Shown here: in pieces, positions 7,492 to 16,415 of the stretch
How positions within the stretch are numbered: position 1 is the stretch's first letter
Layout: the number at the start of each line of letters is the position of its first letter
Source: Microbacterium sp. APC 3901
GTDB lineage: Bacteria > Actinomycetota > Actinomycetes > Actinomycetales > Microbacteriaceae
Direction: 5' to 3'
Assembly: GCF_030407765.1 (NCBI RefSeq)
Contig: NZ_JASDCU010000010.1
Coordinates: 1 to 64,000, forward strand
DNA length: 64,000 bases
Made by a program: the position numbers and the translations under genes
Notes under the pieces: model-generated
The model's input: the letters and a program-made list of their open reading frames with translations, nothing else
Told to the model about the DNA's origin: nothing
Databases searched by the model: none

Positions 7492-8811
7492 CTAGGCGCC
7501 GGCCGTGACCCAGCGTCCTGAGCGCACGCGCCAGCCGAGGGTGCCCAGACGGGCGAGCAGATAGACGCCGAAGAACGCGACGGAGAGCCAGATGAGACCG
7601 GCGGACGCGTCGACGCCCGTCGCAGCGATGATCCAGAGCGCCGGCAGGAACGGCACGAGGTTCAGCCCACCCGCGATCGCGAGATAGCGCGCGTCGTTCG
7701 CCCCCATCAGCACCCCGTCGAGCACGAAGACGACACCCGCGATCGGCTGCGCGACCGCGAGGATGAGAAGTGCCGGCTGCACGAGAGCGGCGATCGCCGG
7801 GTCGCCTGTGAACACGATGCCGAGCACACCCGAGAGTGCCGCGATGAGCGCGCCGACCAGGACGCCGAACCACACTCCCCAGGCGACCGTGCGGGTGAGC
7901 ACGCGGTGCACCTGCCGTTCGTCACCCGCGCCGAGTTCTTTGCCGATCAGCGCCTGGGCCGCGATCGCGAGGGCATCGAGAGCGAACGCGGCCGCCGAGA
8001 AGATGGTGAAGACGATCTGCCACCCGGCGAGCTCGTCGGTGCCGATGCCCGTGGCGACGGCGACGGTCGCCAGCAGTGCGGCTCGCAGGCTCACCGTGCG
8101 CAGGAACAGCCAGCCACCCGAACGAGCGGTGCTGCCCATGCCCGCTCGCTGCGCCATCAGCGACGCATCGTGCGTGGCCGCGAGGCGCCGGATCACCAGC
8201 ACGTAGGCGCCGACCATGCCCCACTGGGCGACGACCGTGCCGACAGCCGATCCGGCGATGCCCCAGCCCAGACCGTAGATGAACACCACATTGAGCAGGG
8301 CGTTGGCGCCGAACCCGACTCCGGCGATCCACAGGGGCGTCATGGTGTCCTGCATCCCCCGCAGCAGTCCTGTCGCGGCGAAAACGATGAGCATCGCGGG
8401 GAGCCCCCACATCGAGACGACCAGGTAGGCGTTGGCGTCGGCGGCGACGGCGTCGCTCGCGCCGAACAGCGACACGAGCCACGGAGACGCCACGGCCCCT
8501 GCGGCGGCGAGCACCGCACCGATCGCCAGAGCCAGCCACATGCCGTTGATGCCGACCGAGATCGCTTCTCCGGGCCTGCCCGCGCCGAACAGCCTGGCGA
8601 CGGCCGGGGTGGTGGAGTAGGCGAGGAAGACCATGAGCCCGACGATCGTCTGCAGCACGGCACCCGCGATGCCGAGGCCCGCGAGCGGCGTCGTGCCGAG
8701 GTGCCCGACCAGAGCCGCATCGACGATGAGGAACGCCGGCTCTGCGATCAGTGCGCCGAGGGCGGGCACGGCGAGGCGCAGGATCTCGCGGTTGAGAGTG
8801 CGCTCGGTCAT
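7492..8811 (-). CDS. MATE-family efflux transporter (DinF-like)
   Basis: Multidrug and toxic compound extrusion protein, 439 residues with 12 predicted helices arranged as two six-helix halves. The N-terminal half begins LNREILRLAVPALGALIAEP, typical of the DinF/NorM superfamily. It is expected to export organic cations or metabolites using the H+ or Na+ gradient. A TAGGCT -10 element lies six bases upstream of the ATG; the intervening GGAGG abuts the ATG and is too close to act as a normal Shine-Dalgarno, again suggesting a leaderless mRNA. It is convergent with the TrmH gene (56-base gap) and divergent from the DUF1992 gene. The substrate cannot be deduced. Confidence 0.88.
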   Translation of the reverse strand: MTERTLNREILRLAVPALGALIAEPAFLIVDAALVGHLGTTPLAGLGIAGAVLQTIVGLMVFLAYSTTPAVARLFGAGRPGEAISVGINGMWLALAIGAVLAAAGAVASPWLVSLFGASDAVAADANAYLVVSMWGLPAMLIVFAATGLLRGMQDTMTPLWIAGVGFGANALLNVVFIYGLGWGIAGSAVGTVVAQWGMVGAYVLVIRRLAATHDASLMAQRAGMGSTARSGGWLFLRTVSLRAALLATVAVATGIGTDELAGWQIVFTIFSAAAFALDALAIAAQALIGKELGAGDERQVHRVLTRTVAWGVWFGVLVGALIAALSGVLGIVFTGDPAIAALVQPALLILAVAQPIAGVVFVLDGVLMGANDARYLAIAGGLNLVPFLPALWIIAATGVDASAGLIWLSVAFFGVYLLARLGTLGWRVRSGRWVTAGA

Positions 8812-8817
8812 CCTCCG

Positions 8818-8823
8818 AGCCTA
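8818..8823 (-). promoter_or_regulatory. -10 element of leaderless MATE gene
   Basis: Minus-strand TAGGCT ends six bases before the ATG at 8811. Confidence 0.5.
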
Positions 8824-8863
8824 TGGGCTGGGGCGGACGGAGCCTCCGACGCCCCTCCGGTCG

Positions 8864-8869
8864 TACCCT
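8864..8869 (+). promoter_or_regulatory. -10 element of DUF1992 gene
   Basis: TACCCT precedes the DUF1992 gene and predicts transcription starting near 8876. The short leader of about 22 bases holds GGAGG at 8888-8892, so this gene keeps a normal ribosome binding site. Confidence 0.4.
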
Positions 8870-8897
8870 GGAAGCACCGGATGCGACGGAGGCGCCC

Positions 8898-9458
8898 ATG
8901 ACGGATCCACGAGAGGCCGCGGCGAGGTACCGCGCGCGGCAGCGGAGCGGTGGCGAGGGTGAGGATGACGCCGAATCCGGTACGGCCCCCGGCATCGCGG
9001 CGGCCTCGGATCGAGCCGCCTTCATCGAGACGGCGATCCAGGTCGCGATCCGCCGCGGCGACTTCGACGATCTGCCCGGGGCCGGCAAGCCCCTCGAGGG
9101 ACTCGGCACGCATCACGACCCCGACTGGTGGATCCGTCGCAAGATCGAGCAGGAGAACCTGACGGGTCTCGGCCCGCCTGCGATCCTGCTGCGGACCGAG
9201 GACCGAGAGCTCGACGACCAGCTCGACCTCCTCGGCCGCGAAGGCGACGTGCGGTCGGTGCTCGAGGACTTCAACCGGCGCGTGCTCGAGGCGCGACGTC
9301 AGCTGCAGGGCGGCCCGCCCGTCGTGACGAGTCCGCGTGACATCGACGCCGAGGTCGCCGCATGGGCCGAGCGCCGAGCGGCGCGCCTGGCGGCCCGGTC
9401 CGGGCAGGAGCCTGTGCAGCAGCGCAGGCGACGCTTCGGCATGCGTCGCCGGGACTGA
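8898..9458 (+). CDS. DUF1992 (DnaJ-related) domain protein
   Basis: A 186-residue soluble, highly charged protein containing the DUF1992 motif, seen as AIQVAIRRGDFDDLPGAGKP followed by a helical segment with WWIRRKI. Proteins with this domain are often annotated as DnaJ-homologue-subfamily-C-28-like, but no J-domain HPD motif is present here, so chaperone function is unproven. ATG 8898 was chosen because GGAGG stands five bases upstream; the open frame extends further upstream (to 8823) but without conserved sequence. The C-terminus is arginine-rich (RRRRFGMRRRD) and could bind nucleic acid or acidic partners. Confidence 0.75.
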   Translation: MTDPREAAARYRARQRSGGEGEDDAESGTAPGIAAASDRAAFIETAIQVAIRRGDFDDLPGAGKPLEGLGTHHDPDWWIRRKIEQENLTGLGPPAILLRTEDRELDDQLDLLGREGDVRSVLEDFNRRVLEARRQLQGGPPVVTSPRDIDAEVAAWAERRAARLAARSGQEPVQQRRRRFGMRRRD

Positions 9459-9508
9459 GGTCGTCGCGGACCGCACGTCCGTTCCCGCCCGAATGTCGGA
9501 GCGACGCC

Positions 9509-9514
9509 TAGGCT
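9509..9514 (+). promoter_or_regulatory. -10 element of leaderless M13 peptidase gene
   Basis: TAGGCT is followed by seven bases and the ATG at 9522. No Shine-Dalgarno sequence is present. Confidence 0.5.
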
Positions 9515-9521
9515 GGTCGGC

Positions 9522-11486
9522 ATGACCGACGTGCTTCCCTCTGGCCTTGAGACCTCCGAGTTCAGCTCCGACATCCGCCCGCAGGACGACCTGTACCGCC
9601 ATGTCAACGGTGCGTGGCTCGCCCGCACAGAGATCCCCGGCGACAAGGCGCGCTGGGGCTCGTTCCATCTGCTCGCAGAGCAGGCGGAGAAAGACGTCAG
9701 GGCGATCATCGAGGAGTCGCAGGATGCCGAGCCGGGCACCCTCGCCCGCAAGATCGGCGACCTGTTCGCGAGCTTCATGGACACCGAGCGCATCGCCGCG
9801 GCCGGCGTCACGCCGCTCGCCGAGACGCTCGCCGAGATCGAGGCGATCGACGACATCCCCGCGTTCCTGCGCACGGTCGGCACCTACGACCGCGACGGTC
9901 GGGCGCACCTGATCGGCTTCTACGTCGACGGCGACCCCGGAAACCCCGAGCGATACCTGCCCGTGATCGTGCAGTCCGGTCTGTCGCTGCCCGACGAGAG
10001 CTACTTCAGACTCGACACCTTCGCCGAGACGCGGGCGGCCTACCGCGCGCACCTCGAGCGGCTGCTGGCGCTCGCCGGGATCGCGGATGCCGCGGGCGCC
10101 GCCGACCGCTCCATCGCCCTCGAGACCGAGCTCGCCGGGCACCACTGGGACAACGTGCGCAGCCGCGACGCCGTCGCCACGTACAACCTCAAGTCGTGGG
10201 CCGAGATCCAGGAGCTCGCGGGTGTCGACCTCGAGCCGTGGCGCGATTCCGTCGCGCCGGCCCACCCCGAGGCCTTCGCCGAGGTCGTCGTCTCGCAGCC
10301 GAGCTTCCTCGAAGGGCTCGGCTCGCTGCTCACCGCCGAGCGCCTCGACGACTGGAAGGCGTGGCTGCGCGCGCAGGTCGTGCACGCTGCGGCTCCGTAC
10401 CTGACCGACGACTTCGTCCAGGAGAACTTCTCGTTCTACGGCACCGAGCTCACCGGCGTCCCCTCGATCCGCGAGCGCTGGAAGCGCGGCGTCTCGGTGA
10501 CCGAGGGCGCGCTGAGCGAGGCGATCGGCAAGGTCTACGTCGAGCGGCACTACCCGCCGACGGCGAAGGCCGCGATGGACGAGCTCGTCGCGAACCTCAT
10601 CGAGGCCTACCGGCAGAGCATCACCGACCTCGAGTGGATGACCGCCGAGACGCGGGAGCGCGCGCTCGCCAAGCTCGACTCGTTCACGCCGAAGATCGGG
10701 CACCCCGCCGTCTGGCGCGACTACTCGAGCCTCGAGATCGACCGCTCCGACCTGTTCGGCAACGTGCGGCGCGCCGCGATCTTCGAGCACGATCGCAACG
10801 TCGCGAAGGTCGGCAAGCCGATCGACCGAGACGAGTGGCACATGCCGCCGCAGATGGTCAACGCGTACTACAACCCTTCGATGAACGAGATCGTGTTCCC
10901 GGCGGCGATCCTGCAGTACCCGTTCTTCGACGCGTCGCGTGACGCGGCCGCCAACTACGGCGGGATCGGCGCGGTCATCGGCCATGAGATCGGCCACGGG
11001 TTCGACGACCAGGGCAGCCGCTACGACGGCGACGGCAAGCTCGAGGACTGGTGGACCGACGCGGATCGCACCGCGTTCGAGCAGCGCACCAAGGCCCTGA
11101 TCGCGCAGTATGACGAACTCGTGCCGGAGGGACTCGACGCCGAGCACCACGTGAACGGCGCACTGACGATCGGTGAGAACATCGGCGACCTGGGCGGCCT
11201 CGGCATCGCGCTCAAGGCCTACGAGATCTCTCTCGACGGCGCAGAGGCCCCGGTGATCGACGGCTACACGGGCGTGCAGCGCCTGCTGCTGTCATGGGCG
11301 CAGGTCTGGCAGCAGAAGAGTCGCGACGCCGAGACTCTGCGACTGCTCACGATCGACCCTCACTCGCCGAACGAGTTCCGCTGCAACCAGATCGTCCGCA
11401 ACATCGACGCCTTCTACGCGGCGTTCGACGTCGCCGAATCCGACGCGCTGTGGCTGCCGCAGGGCTCGCGCGTGACGATCTGGTGA
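9522..11486 (+). CDS. M13-family zinc metallopeptidase (PepO/neprilysin-like)
   Basis: Zinc endopeptidase of 654 residues that should hydrolyse short peptides. The zinc site HEIGH is at 488-492 with the third ligand Glu552 in ENIGDLGG, and the substrate-binding motif NAYYNPSMNEIVFPA lies upstream. There is no signal peptide or membrane anchor, so unlike animal neprilysins it should be cytoplasmic, as for bacterial PepO. Length and domain order (large N-terminal helical domain, then catalytic domain) are normal for the family. The C-terminus ends VTIW in place of the usual CxxW. It is transcribed alone from a predicted leaderless promoter. Confidence 0.92.
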   Translation: MTDVLPSGLETSEFSSDIRPQDDLYRHVNGAWLARTEIPGDKARWGSFHLLAEQAEKDVRAIIEESQDAEPGTLARKIGDLFASFMDTERIAAAGVTPLAETLAEIEAIDDIPAFLRTVGTYDRDGRAHLIGFYVDGDPGNPERYLPVIVQSGLSLPDESYFRLDTFAETRAAYRAHLERLLALAGIADAAGAADRSIALETELAGHHWDNVRSRDAVATYNLKSWAEIQELAGVDLEPWRDSVAPAHPEAFAEVVVSQPSFLEGLGSLLTAERLDDWKAWLRAQVVHAAAPYLTDDFVQENFSFYGTELTGVPSIRERWKRGVSVTEGALSEAIGKVYVERHYPPTAKAAMDELVANLIEAYRQSITDLEWMTAETRERALAKLDSFTPKIGHPAVWRDYSSLEIDRSDLFGNVRRAAIFEHDRNVAKVGKPIDRDEWHMPPQMVNAYYNPSMNEIVFPAAILQYPFFDASRDAAANYGGIGAVIGHEIGHGFDDQGSRYDGDGKLEDWWTDADRTAFEQRTKALIAQYDELVPEGLDAEHHVNGALTIGENIGDLGGLGIALKAYEISLDGAEAPVIDGYTGVQRLLLSWAQVWQQKSRDAETLRLLTIDPHSPNEFRCNQIVRNIDAFYAAFDVAESDALWLPQGSRVTIW

Positions 11487-11591
11487 GTCGTCCCGCCTAG
11501 CCGATCGGGCCGCGAGGGTGCCCTCATGTCTCCCGCATGACGATCTGATGACCGTATACCGGAGTATGTAGGGCATCCTCACCTGACGGGG

Positions 11592-11597
11592 TTACGA
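11592..11597 (+). promoter_or_regulatory. Possible -10 element for beta-lactamase-like gene
   Basis: TACGAT about 70 bases before the GTG start. No good -35 is seen. Transcription starting near 11604 would begin exactly at the leader hairpin that follows. Confidence 0.35.
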
Positions 11598-11603
11598 TAT
11601 CCG

Positions 11604-11629
11604 TGCTGCGGAGGATGGACACCGCAGCA
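11604..11629 (+). promoter_or_regulatory. 5' leader hairpin before beta-lactamase-like gene
   Basis: Perfect 8-bp stem TGCTGCGG/CCGCAGCA with a 10-base loop, located at the predicted 5' end of the mRNA. It could protect the mRNA or act as an operator; function is unknown. Confidence 0.4.
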
Positions 11630-11664
11630 TCCCGCCAATCCAACCCCCCTATTAAGGATCCCGC

Positions 11665-12588
11665 GTGGGTGCTTCCGAGCCTGCCGACGGCCCACCACTG
11701 GCCTCGCTGCGCCGCTCTCAGCGGCCCAGTCGACGCTTGCCGCGGCGTGCCGCCACGGGGCGTCGGTCGTTCACGTCGACGCTGCGCGCCCTCGAACAGC
11801 TCGCGGACGCGGGGGCCCAGGTGTCCGTGCATGTCGTCGATCTCGACACCCACACGCACGTCCTCTCGGGCGATGACCATGTGACCATGCCGGTCGCCGG
11901 GCTCGGCGTCGTGCCCTTGCTCATCGAGGTGGCGGCCGCATTCGAGGCGGGCACCCTCGACCCGCTCGAGATCGTCGAGCGCTCCGCGGTCGAGGCGGTG
12001 TCGACATCGGGACTCTGGCGACACCTGCATGCACCCGCGCTGCCGCTCGAAGACCTCGCCGTGCTCGCAGCGACGGCCGGTGACCCGATCGCCGTCAATG
12101 CCCTGTTGCAGCGGGTCGGCCACGATCGCGTGCGTGCGCGCATCGAGGCCCTGGGACTCCGCCGCACTGCACTTCTCGATCGATTCCGCGACGAGCGCGG
12201 TCCGGATGACGCACCGCAGGTCGCGGTCGGGTCTGCACGCGAGTTCGCTGGGTTGTTCTCCGCCCTCGTCAACTCGCAGGTGGTGGGCGCATCCGTGAGC
12301 GCCCAGGTGTCCGAGTGGCTGAGTCTCAATCAGGACCTGAGTCTGGTGGCCTCCTCGACGGGCCTCGACCCGTTCGCTCACGACCATGACGCGCACGGGC
12401 TGCTGTTCATCAACAAGACCGGCCGCGATCGCGGTGTGCGGGCTGAGGCCGGCGTCCTCGCCGGGCCCCGTGCAGGTGTCGCCTACTCCTTGATCGTCTG
12501 CTTCGACGACCTGTCGATCACGCACCGGCTGCGTGCACACGATGCCTTCCGCGTGCTCGGGGTCGAGCTCATGGAGTACACGCACTGA
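11665..12588 (+). CDS. Beta-lactamase-fold protein lacking the catalytic Ser and Lys
   Basis: A 307-residue protein that follows the class A beta-lactamase/serine hydrolase layout but with a broken active site. The position of the SxxK motif reads GLGV (79-82, in PVAGLGVVPLL), so nucleophile and general base are both replaced. The SDN motif position reads GDP (in GDPIAVNALLQ). Only the third motif, KTG (in INKTGRDRG), is kept. About 35 basic N-terminal residues precede the fold and there is no clear signal peptide, so it is probably cytoplasmic. GTG 11665 has AAGGA seven bases upstream. The intact reading frame argues for a binding or regulatory pseudoenzyme rather than decay; it could bind peptidoglycan fragments or beta-lactams, but this is speculation. 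Confidence 0.7.
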   Translation: MGASEPADGPPLASLRRSQRPSRRLPRRAATGRRSFTSTLRALEQLADAGAQVSVHVVDLDTHTHVLSGDDHVTMPVAGLGVVPLLIEVAAAFEAGTLDPLEIVERSAVEAVSTSGLWRHLHAPALPLEDLAVLAATAGDPIAVNALLQRVGHDRVRARIEALGLRRTALLDRFRDERGPDDAPQVAVGSAREFAGLFSALVNSQVVGASVSAQVSEWLSLNQDLSLVASSTGLDPFAHDHDAHGLLFINKTGRDRGVRAEAGVLAGPRAGVAYSLIVCFDDLSITHRLRAHDAFRVLGVELMEYTH

Positions 12589-12594
12589 GCGCGG

Positions 12595-12610
12595 GCCGGG
12601 TCATCCCGGC
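12595..12610. terminator. Short hairpin between convergent genes
   Basis: GCCGGG TCAT CCCGGC forms a 6-bp stem with a TCAT tetraloop in the 12-base gap, overlapping the MFS stop codon. It is a plausible but weak bidirectional terminator. Confidence 0.35.
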
Positions 12611-14043
12611 AGAGAGGGATGCGCCTCTGCCGCGCGCTGCCGAGGGATGAACAGCGACAGGACGAGAGCGACGATCCCGGCTGCGATCGCCAGCCAGAAG
12701 CACAGGTCGAACGCCGCCCTCGTCGGCACCGAGACCCCACCGACGTCGATGCTCATGGCGGCGAGCACCCCGCCCATCACGGCGGATGCACTCGACGTGC
12801 CGATCGAGCGGAAGAGCGCGTTCAACCCGTTCGACGCGCCCGTCTCGTTCGCGGGCACCGATCGCATGATGATCATCGGCATGGCGGCGAAGGTGAATCC
12901 GATGCCGACGCCGATCAGCAGGTTGCCGACGAGGATGTGCCAGACCTCGCTCGACCACAGCAGCACGAACACGTAGGCGAGCACGATCGCGCCGGCGCCG
13001 ACGGTGAACAGCGGGCGAGGGCCGACGGTGCGCTCGAGCCAGCCCGACAGGGGCGAGATCACCATCATCACGAGACCCGCCGGCATGATCACGAGTGCGG
13101 CCGAGACCATGTCGAGTCCGAAGCCCGCACCGGAAGCGGCTGGGCCCTCGAGCAGCTGAGGGAAAGTCACGTTCGACGCGAAGAGCGCGAAGCCCATGCC
13201 GATCGCGGCGATGTTGGTGAAGAGCACGGCGGGGCGGGCAGCGACGCGCAGATCGAGCAGCGGATCCGTGGTGCGCAGCTGATACCAGCCCCACACCAGC
13301 AGCACGCCGACTCCGCCGATGATGCACGTGAGCGTCAGCGGAGCCGTCCAGCCCCACTCGGCCCCGCGCGAGACGAACAGCAGGATGCCGGTGAGGCCGA
13401 TCGCGAGACCGATCGCACCGATCACGTCGAGGCGTCCGGGGAATCGCAGCACGTCCTCGGGGATCACGAGCAGCACGAGGGCGAGGCCGACGACGCCGAG
13501 AGCGGCGGCGAGCCAGAACAACCAGTGCCAGTCGGCGTTCACCGCGAGCAGGGCTGCCACCGGCATCCCGATCGCGCCCCCCACGCCCATCGTGGCGCTC
13601 ATCAGAGCGACGGCGGTGCCCAGACGTTCGGGTGGCAGCACGTCGCGCATGATGGCGATGCCCAGTGGGACCACGCCGGTCACCGCGCCCTGCAACGCCC
13701 GGCCGATGATCACGCCGACGATCGAGCCCGACAGCGCAGCGATCAGCGACCCGAGGATCAGCAGCCCGAGCAGCACGATCACGACTCGGCGCTTGCCGTA
13801 CATGTCGCCCAGCCGGCCCGAGATGGGGGTGGCGACCGCGGCGACGAGCAGCGTGATCGTGACGACCCAGGTGGTGTCCTCGCGGGATGCGTTCAGCAGA
13901 CGAGGGAGTTCGGCCTGCAGAGGCACGACGAGAGTGAACATGAACGACGAGCAGAGCCCGGCGAACGCCAGGACCGCGACGACCGCCCACTTCGGTGATG
14001 TTCGGGAGAGTCTTCTGCGCGCGCGATCATCGTTCTCTCCCAT
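12601..14043 (-). CDS. MFS efflux transporter, DHA2-like
   Basis: Major facilitator superfamily drug:H+ antiporter-like protein, 480 residues with 13-14 hydrophobic segments, which fits the DHA2 (14-helix) group. Motif A is visible as GRLGDMYGKRR around residue 76, and motif C-like glycine/proline-rich sequence (GVGGAIGMPVAALLA) follows in helix 5. It should export small hydrophobic or cationic compounds using the proton gradient. ATG 14043 is preceded by TAGCCT six bases upstream without a Shine-Dalgarno. It faces the beta-lactamase-like gene end to end, and the POT transporter gene lies directly upstream on the same strand but has its own promoter. The substrate is not deducible. Confidence 0.85.
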   Translation of the reverse strand: MGENDDRARRRLSRTSPKWAVVAVLAFAGLCSSFMFTLVVPLQAELPRLLNASREDTTWVVTITLLVAAVATPISGRLGDMYGKRRVVIVLLGLLILGSLIAALSGSIVGVIIGRALQGAVTGVVPLGIAIMRDVLPPERLGTAVALMSATMGVGGAIGMPVAALLAVNADWHWLFWLAAALGVVGLALVLLVIPEDVLRFPGRLDVIGAIGLAIGLTGILLFVSRGAEWGWTAPLTLTCIIGGVGVLLVWGWYQLRTTDPLLDLRVAARPAVLFTNIAAIGMGFALFASNVTFPQLLEGPAASGAGFGLDMVSAALVIMPAGLVMMVISPLSGWLERTVGPRPLFTVGAGAIVLAYVFVLLWSSEVWHILVGNLLIGVGIGFTFAAMPMIIMRSVPANETGASNGLNALFRSIGTSSASAVMGGVLAAMSIDVGGVSVPTRAAFDLCFWLAIAAGIVALVLSLFIPRQRAAEAHPSLPG

Positions 14044-14049
14044 CGCTTC

Positions 14050-14055
14050 AGGCTA
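14050..14055 (-). promoter_or_regulatory. -10 element of leaderless MFS gene
   Basis: Minus-strand TAGCCT ends six bases before the ATG at 14043. Confidence 0.5.
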
Positions 14056-14099
14056 TCGGCGTCTGAGACACCCGAGGCGCGAGCCCCCTGCCGCGATCG

Positions 14100-15563
14100 T
14101 CAGCTCACGCCCTTCATCAGCCGCAGCACCGGCTTGACGGCGACGAGCAGCCCGAGGCCGACCACGATCGCGAGGGCGCCGAGGATCGAGAAGTAGGGCA
14201 CCTCGTTCTTCGGGTCGTAGAACTGCACGAGCCAGCCAGAGATCGCGGTGCCCAGCGCGATCGACAGGAAGAACAGGGCGACCATCTGCGTGTGGAACAC
14301 CTTCGGGGCGAGCTTCGTGGTCACCGACAGGCCGACCGGTGAGATCAGCAGCTCGGCGACCGTGAACACGAAGAGGATGCCGACGATAGCGATCAGCGGG
14401 GTGGAGTTGGCGCCTCCGCCCGCGAACGGCAGGAACAGCAGGAACGCCGCCCCCATGATCATCGCGCCCAGTGCGAACTTGACCGGAGTCGAGGGCTGAC
14501 GGCGTCCGAGGCGGGTCCAGATCGCCGCGAAGACTCCGGACAGGATGATGATGAACACGGGATTGATCGACTGCACCCACGAGACGGGCATCTCGAATCC
14601 GAAGATGTTGCGGTCGAGACGCTCGTCGGAGTAGACCGTGAGCACGGTGAACTGCTGCTGGTACAGCGACCAGAAGGCGACGCTCGTGACGAAGAGGGGC
14701 AGGAACCCCCAGACGCGGGAGCGCTCGGTGCCGTCGATCCGGCGGCTGCTCAGGATGACCGCGAAGTAGGCCACCGTCGCGACGATCGTCCCGATGATGA
14801 CCATGGACGCGAGGTTGTCGGCTCGGATCACTCCGATGAGCACCAGCACCGCGATGAGGGCGACCGCTGCGACCGCGATGATCGCGACGAGCGGGTAGCG
14901 CGAGGAGGGGAGCGGGTTCGGCACGCGTCGTGCCTCGTCCGGCAGCGCCTTGCGGCCGAAGGAGTACTGCACGAGTCCGAGCGTCATGCCGATCGCGGCG
15001 AGGCCGAATCCGTAGTGGAATCCGAGCGACGACTGCAGGATGCCGGTGAGGATGGGACCCATGAAGGCGCCGAGGTTGATGCCTAGGTAGAACAGGGAGA
15101 ATCCGGCATCCCGGCGGGTGTCGTCCGCGCTGTAGAGGGTGCCGACGACCGAGGTCGCATTGGCCTTGAGGCCACCCGAGCCGAGCGCGACCAGTACGAG
15201 GCCGACCCCGACGCCGATGAATCCGGGAAGAAGGGCGAGGGCGATGTGTCCTGCCACGATCACGATCGCACTGAGGAACAGCACCCGCTCCGAACCCAGC
15301 ATCCGGTCGGCGATCCATGCGCCGAGGATCGTCGAGAGATAGACCGACCCGCCGTAGGCGCCGACGATCCCGCCCGCGACGGCCTGGGAGAGTCCGAGTC
15401 CTCCCTCGGTGACCGAGAAGTACAGGTAGATGAGCAGGATGCCCTGCATCCCGTAGAAGCTGAACCGCTCCCACATCTCGACGCCGAAGATATGGACGAG
15501 AGCCCAGGGCTGCCCGAAGAACCGGGTGTCGGACTTCTCGGCCGACGTATCGCTGGTTGCCAT
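14100..15563 (-). CDS. POT/PTR-family proton-dependent oligopeptide transporter
   Basis: Proton-coupled di-/tripeptide importer of 487 residues with about 14 membrane helices. The family motif E-x-x-E-R-F (EMWERFSFYGMQGILL) lies in helix 1 near residue 30, and the second PTR signature region is seen as FSLFYLGINLGAFMGP. It imports peptides for nutrition; a cytoplasmic M13 peptidase encoded 3 kb away could degrade them, though no link beyond proximity exists. ATG 15563 is chosen because TACCGT stands six bases upstream and the conserved sequence begins here; the frame remains open further upstream. GGAG in the intervening bases is too close to be a good ribosome binding site. Confidence 0.9.
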   Translation of the reverse strand: MATSDTSAEKSDTRFFGQPWALVHIFGVEMWERFSFYGMQGILLIYLYFSVTEGGLGLSQAVAGGIVGAYGGSVYLSTILGAWIADRMLGSERVLFLSAIVIVAGHIALALLPGFIGVGVGLVLVALGSGGLKANATSVVGTLYSADDTRRDAGFSLFYLGINLGAFMGPILTGILQSSLGFHYGFGLAAIGMTLGLVQYSFGRKALPDEARRVPNPLPSSRYPLVAIIAVAAVALIAVLVLIGVIRADNLASMVIIGTIVATVAYFAVILSSRRIDGTERSRVWGFLPLFVTSVAFWSLYQQQFTVLTVYSDERLDRNIFGFEMPVSWVQSINPVFIIILSGVFAAIWTRLGRRQPSTPVKFALGAMIMGAAFLLFLPFAGGGANSTPLIAIVGILFVFTVAELLISPVGLSVTTKLAPKVFHTQMVALFFLSIALGTAISGWLVQFYDPKNEVPYFSILGALAIVVGLGLLVAVKPVLRLMKGVS

Positions 15564-15569
15564 TACTCC

Positions 15570-15575
15570 ACGGTA
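15570..15575 (-). promoter_or_regulatory. -10 element of leaderless POT transporter gene
   Basis: Minus-strand TACCGT ends six bases before the ATG at 15563. Confidence 0.5.
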
Positions 15576-15643
15576 CGCCCGGTCGCGACGTGGTTCCCAG
15601 CCCACTCGCACGTGTTCGATTCCGATATCCGTGACCGGAGGGG

Positions 15644-15649
15644 CAGACT
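15644..15649 (+). promoter_or_regulatory. -10 element of leaderless acetyltransferase gene
   Basis: CAGACT is followed by six bases and the GTG at 15656. Three other genes here use the same CAGACT hexamer at the same distance. Confidence 0.45.
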
Positions 15650-15655
15650 GGGGGC

Positions 15656-16345
15656 GTGCGAACCATCCGTGATCTGGACACCGTTGAACTCATCATCGCC
15701 GCGCAGGGCCTGCTGGACTCCATCCGCGGCCCCGAGCGCGTGATCGACGCCGGCACTCTGCGAGCGCTGCAGCAATCGGGCAACTACGTCGTCGGACTCT
15801 TCGACGCCGAGAGCGGGGAAGAGCGGATGGTGGGTGCCTCGATCGCCTTCTTCGGCGCCCCCGGACGCCGGGCGATGCATTCGCACATCACGGCACTGCT
15901 GCCGGAGTACCGCGGACGCGGCTGGGGACGAGAACTCAAGGAGCACCAGCGCCAGTGGGCGTTCTCACGCGACGTCGGTCGCATCACCTGGACGTTCGAC
16001 CCGCTCGTCGCCCGCAACGCGCACTTCTTCCTCACGGTTCTCGGTGCTCGCGTGACCGGGTATTCGGTGAACCGCTACGGCATCTTCGGTGGCGGCGATG
16101 CCGGAGACGAGAGCGACCGGCTCGACGTCGAGTGGGCGCTCGCCGACATCGCGAAGTCGCCGGCACCTGATGCGGTCGCCGAGACTCTGGAGATCCCCTC
16201 GGACATCGAGACCCTCCGCGTCGAGGATCCGGACGCCGCCCACGAGTGGCGCATGCGTCTGCGCGCGCAGATGGAGGGTCTGCTGGGCAGCGGCCTGACC
16301 CTCTCGGGGTTCGATGTCGAGAAGGGCTACCTCTTCACCGCCTGA
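15656..16345 (+). CDS. Predicted GNAT-superfamily acetyltransferase
   Basis: A 229-residue protein resembling the uncharacterised GNAT group COG3375. The acetyl-CoA pyrophosphate loop is seen as ALLPEYRGRGWGRELK near residue 85, and the following segment (TWTFDPLVARNAHFFLTVLGA) matches the conserved downstream part of this group. The substrate is unknown. The GTG start has no Shine-Dalgarno but a CAGACT hexamer six bases upstream. It is divergent from the POT transporter gene (about 90 bases between the starts) and upstream of glyS, which has its own promoter. The fold call is good; the biological role is open. Confidence 0.75.
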   Translation: MRTIRDLDTVELIIAAQGLLDSIRGPERVIDAGTLRALQQSGNYVVGLFDAESGEERMVGASIAFFGAPGRRAMHSHITALLPEYRGRGWGRELKEHQRQWAFSRDVGRITWTFDPLVARNAHFFLTVLGARVTGYSVNRYGIFGGGDAGDESDRLDVEWALADIAKSPAPDAVAETLEIPSDIETLRVEDPDAAHEWRMRLRAQMEGLLGSGLTLSGFDVEKGYLFTA

Positions 16346-16415
16346 GGCCGGAGCCTCGACCTTCTGAGGGCTCGGCCCCGACCCGGCCAGGGTCCTGACA
16401 CGAACCGGTCGCGGA

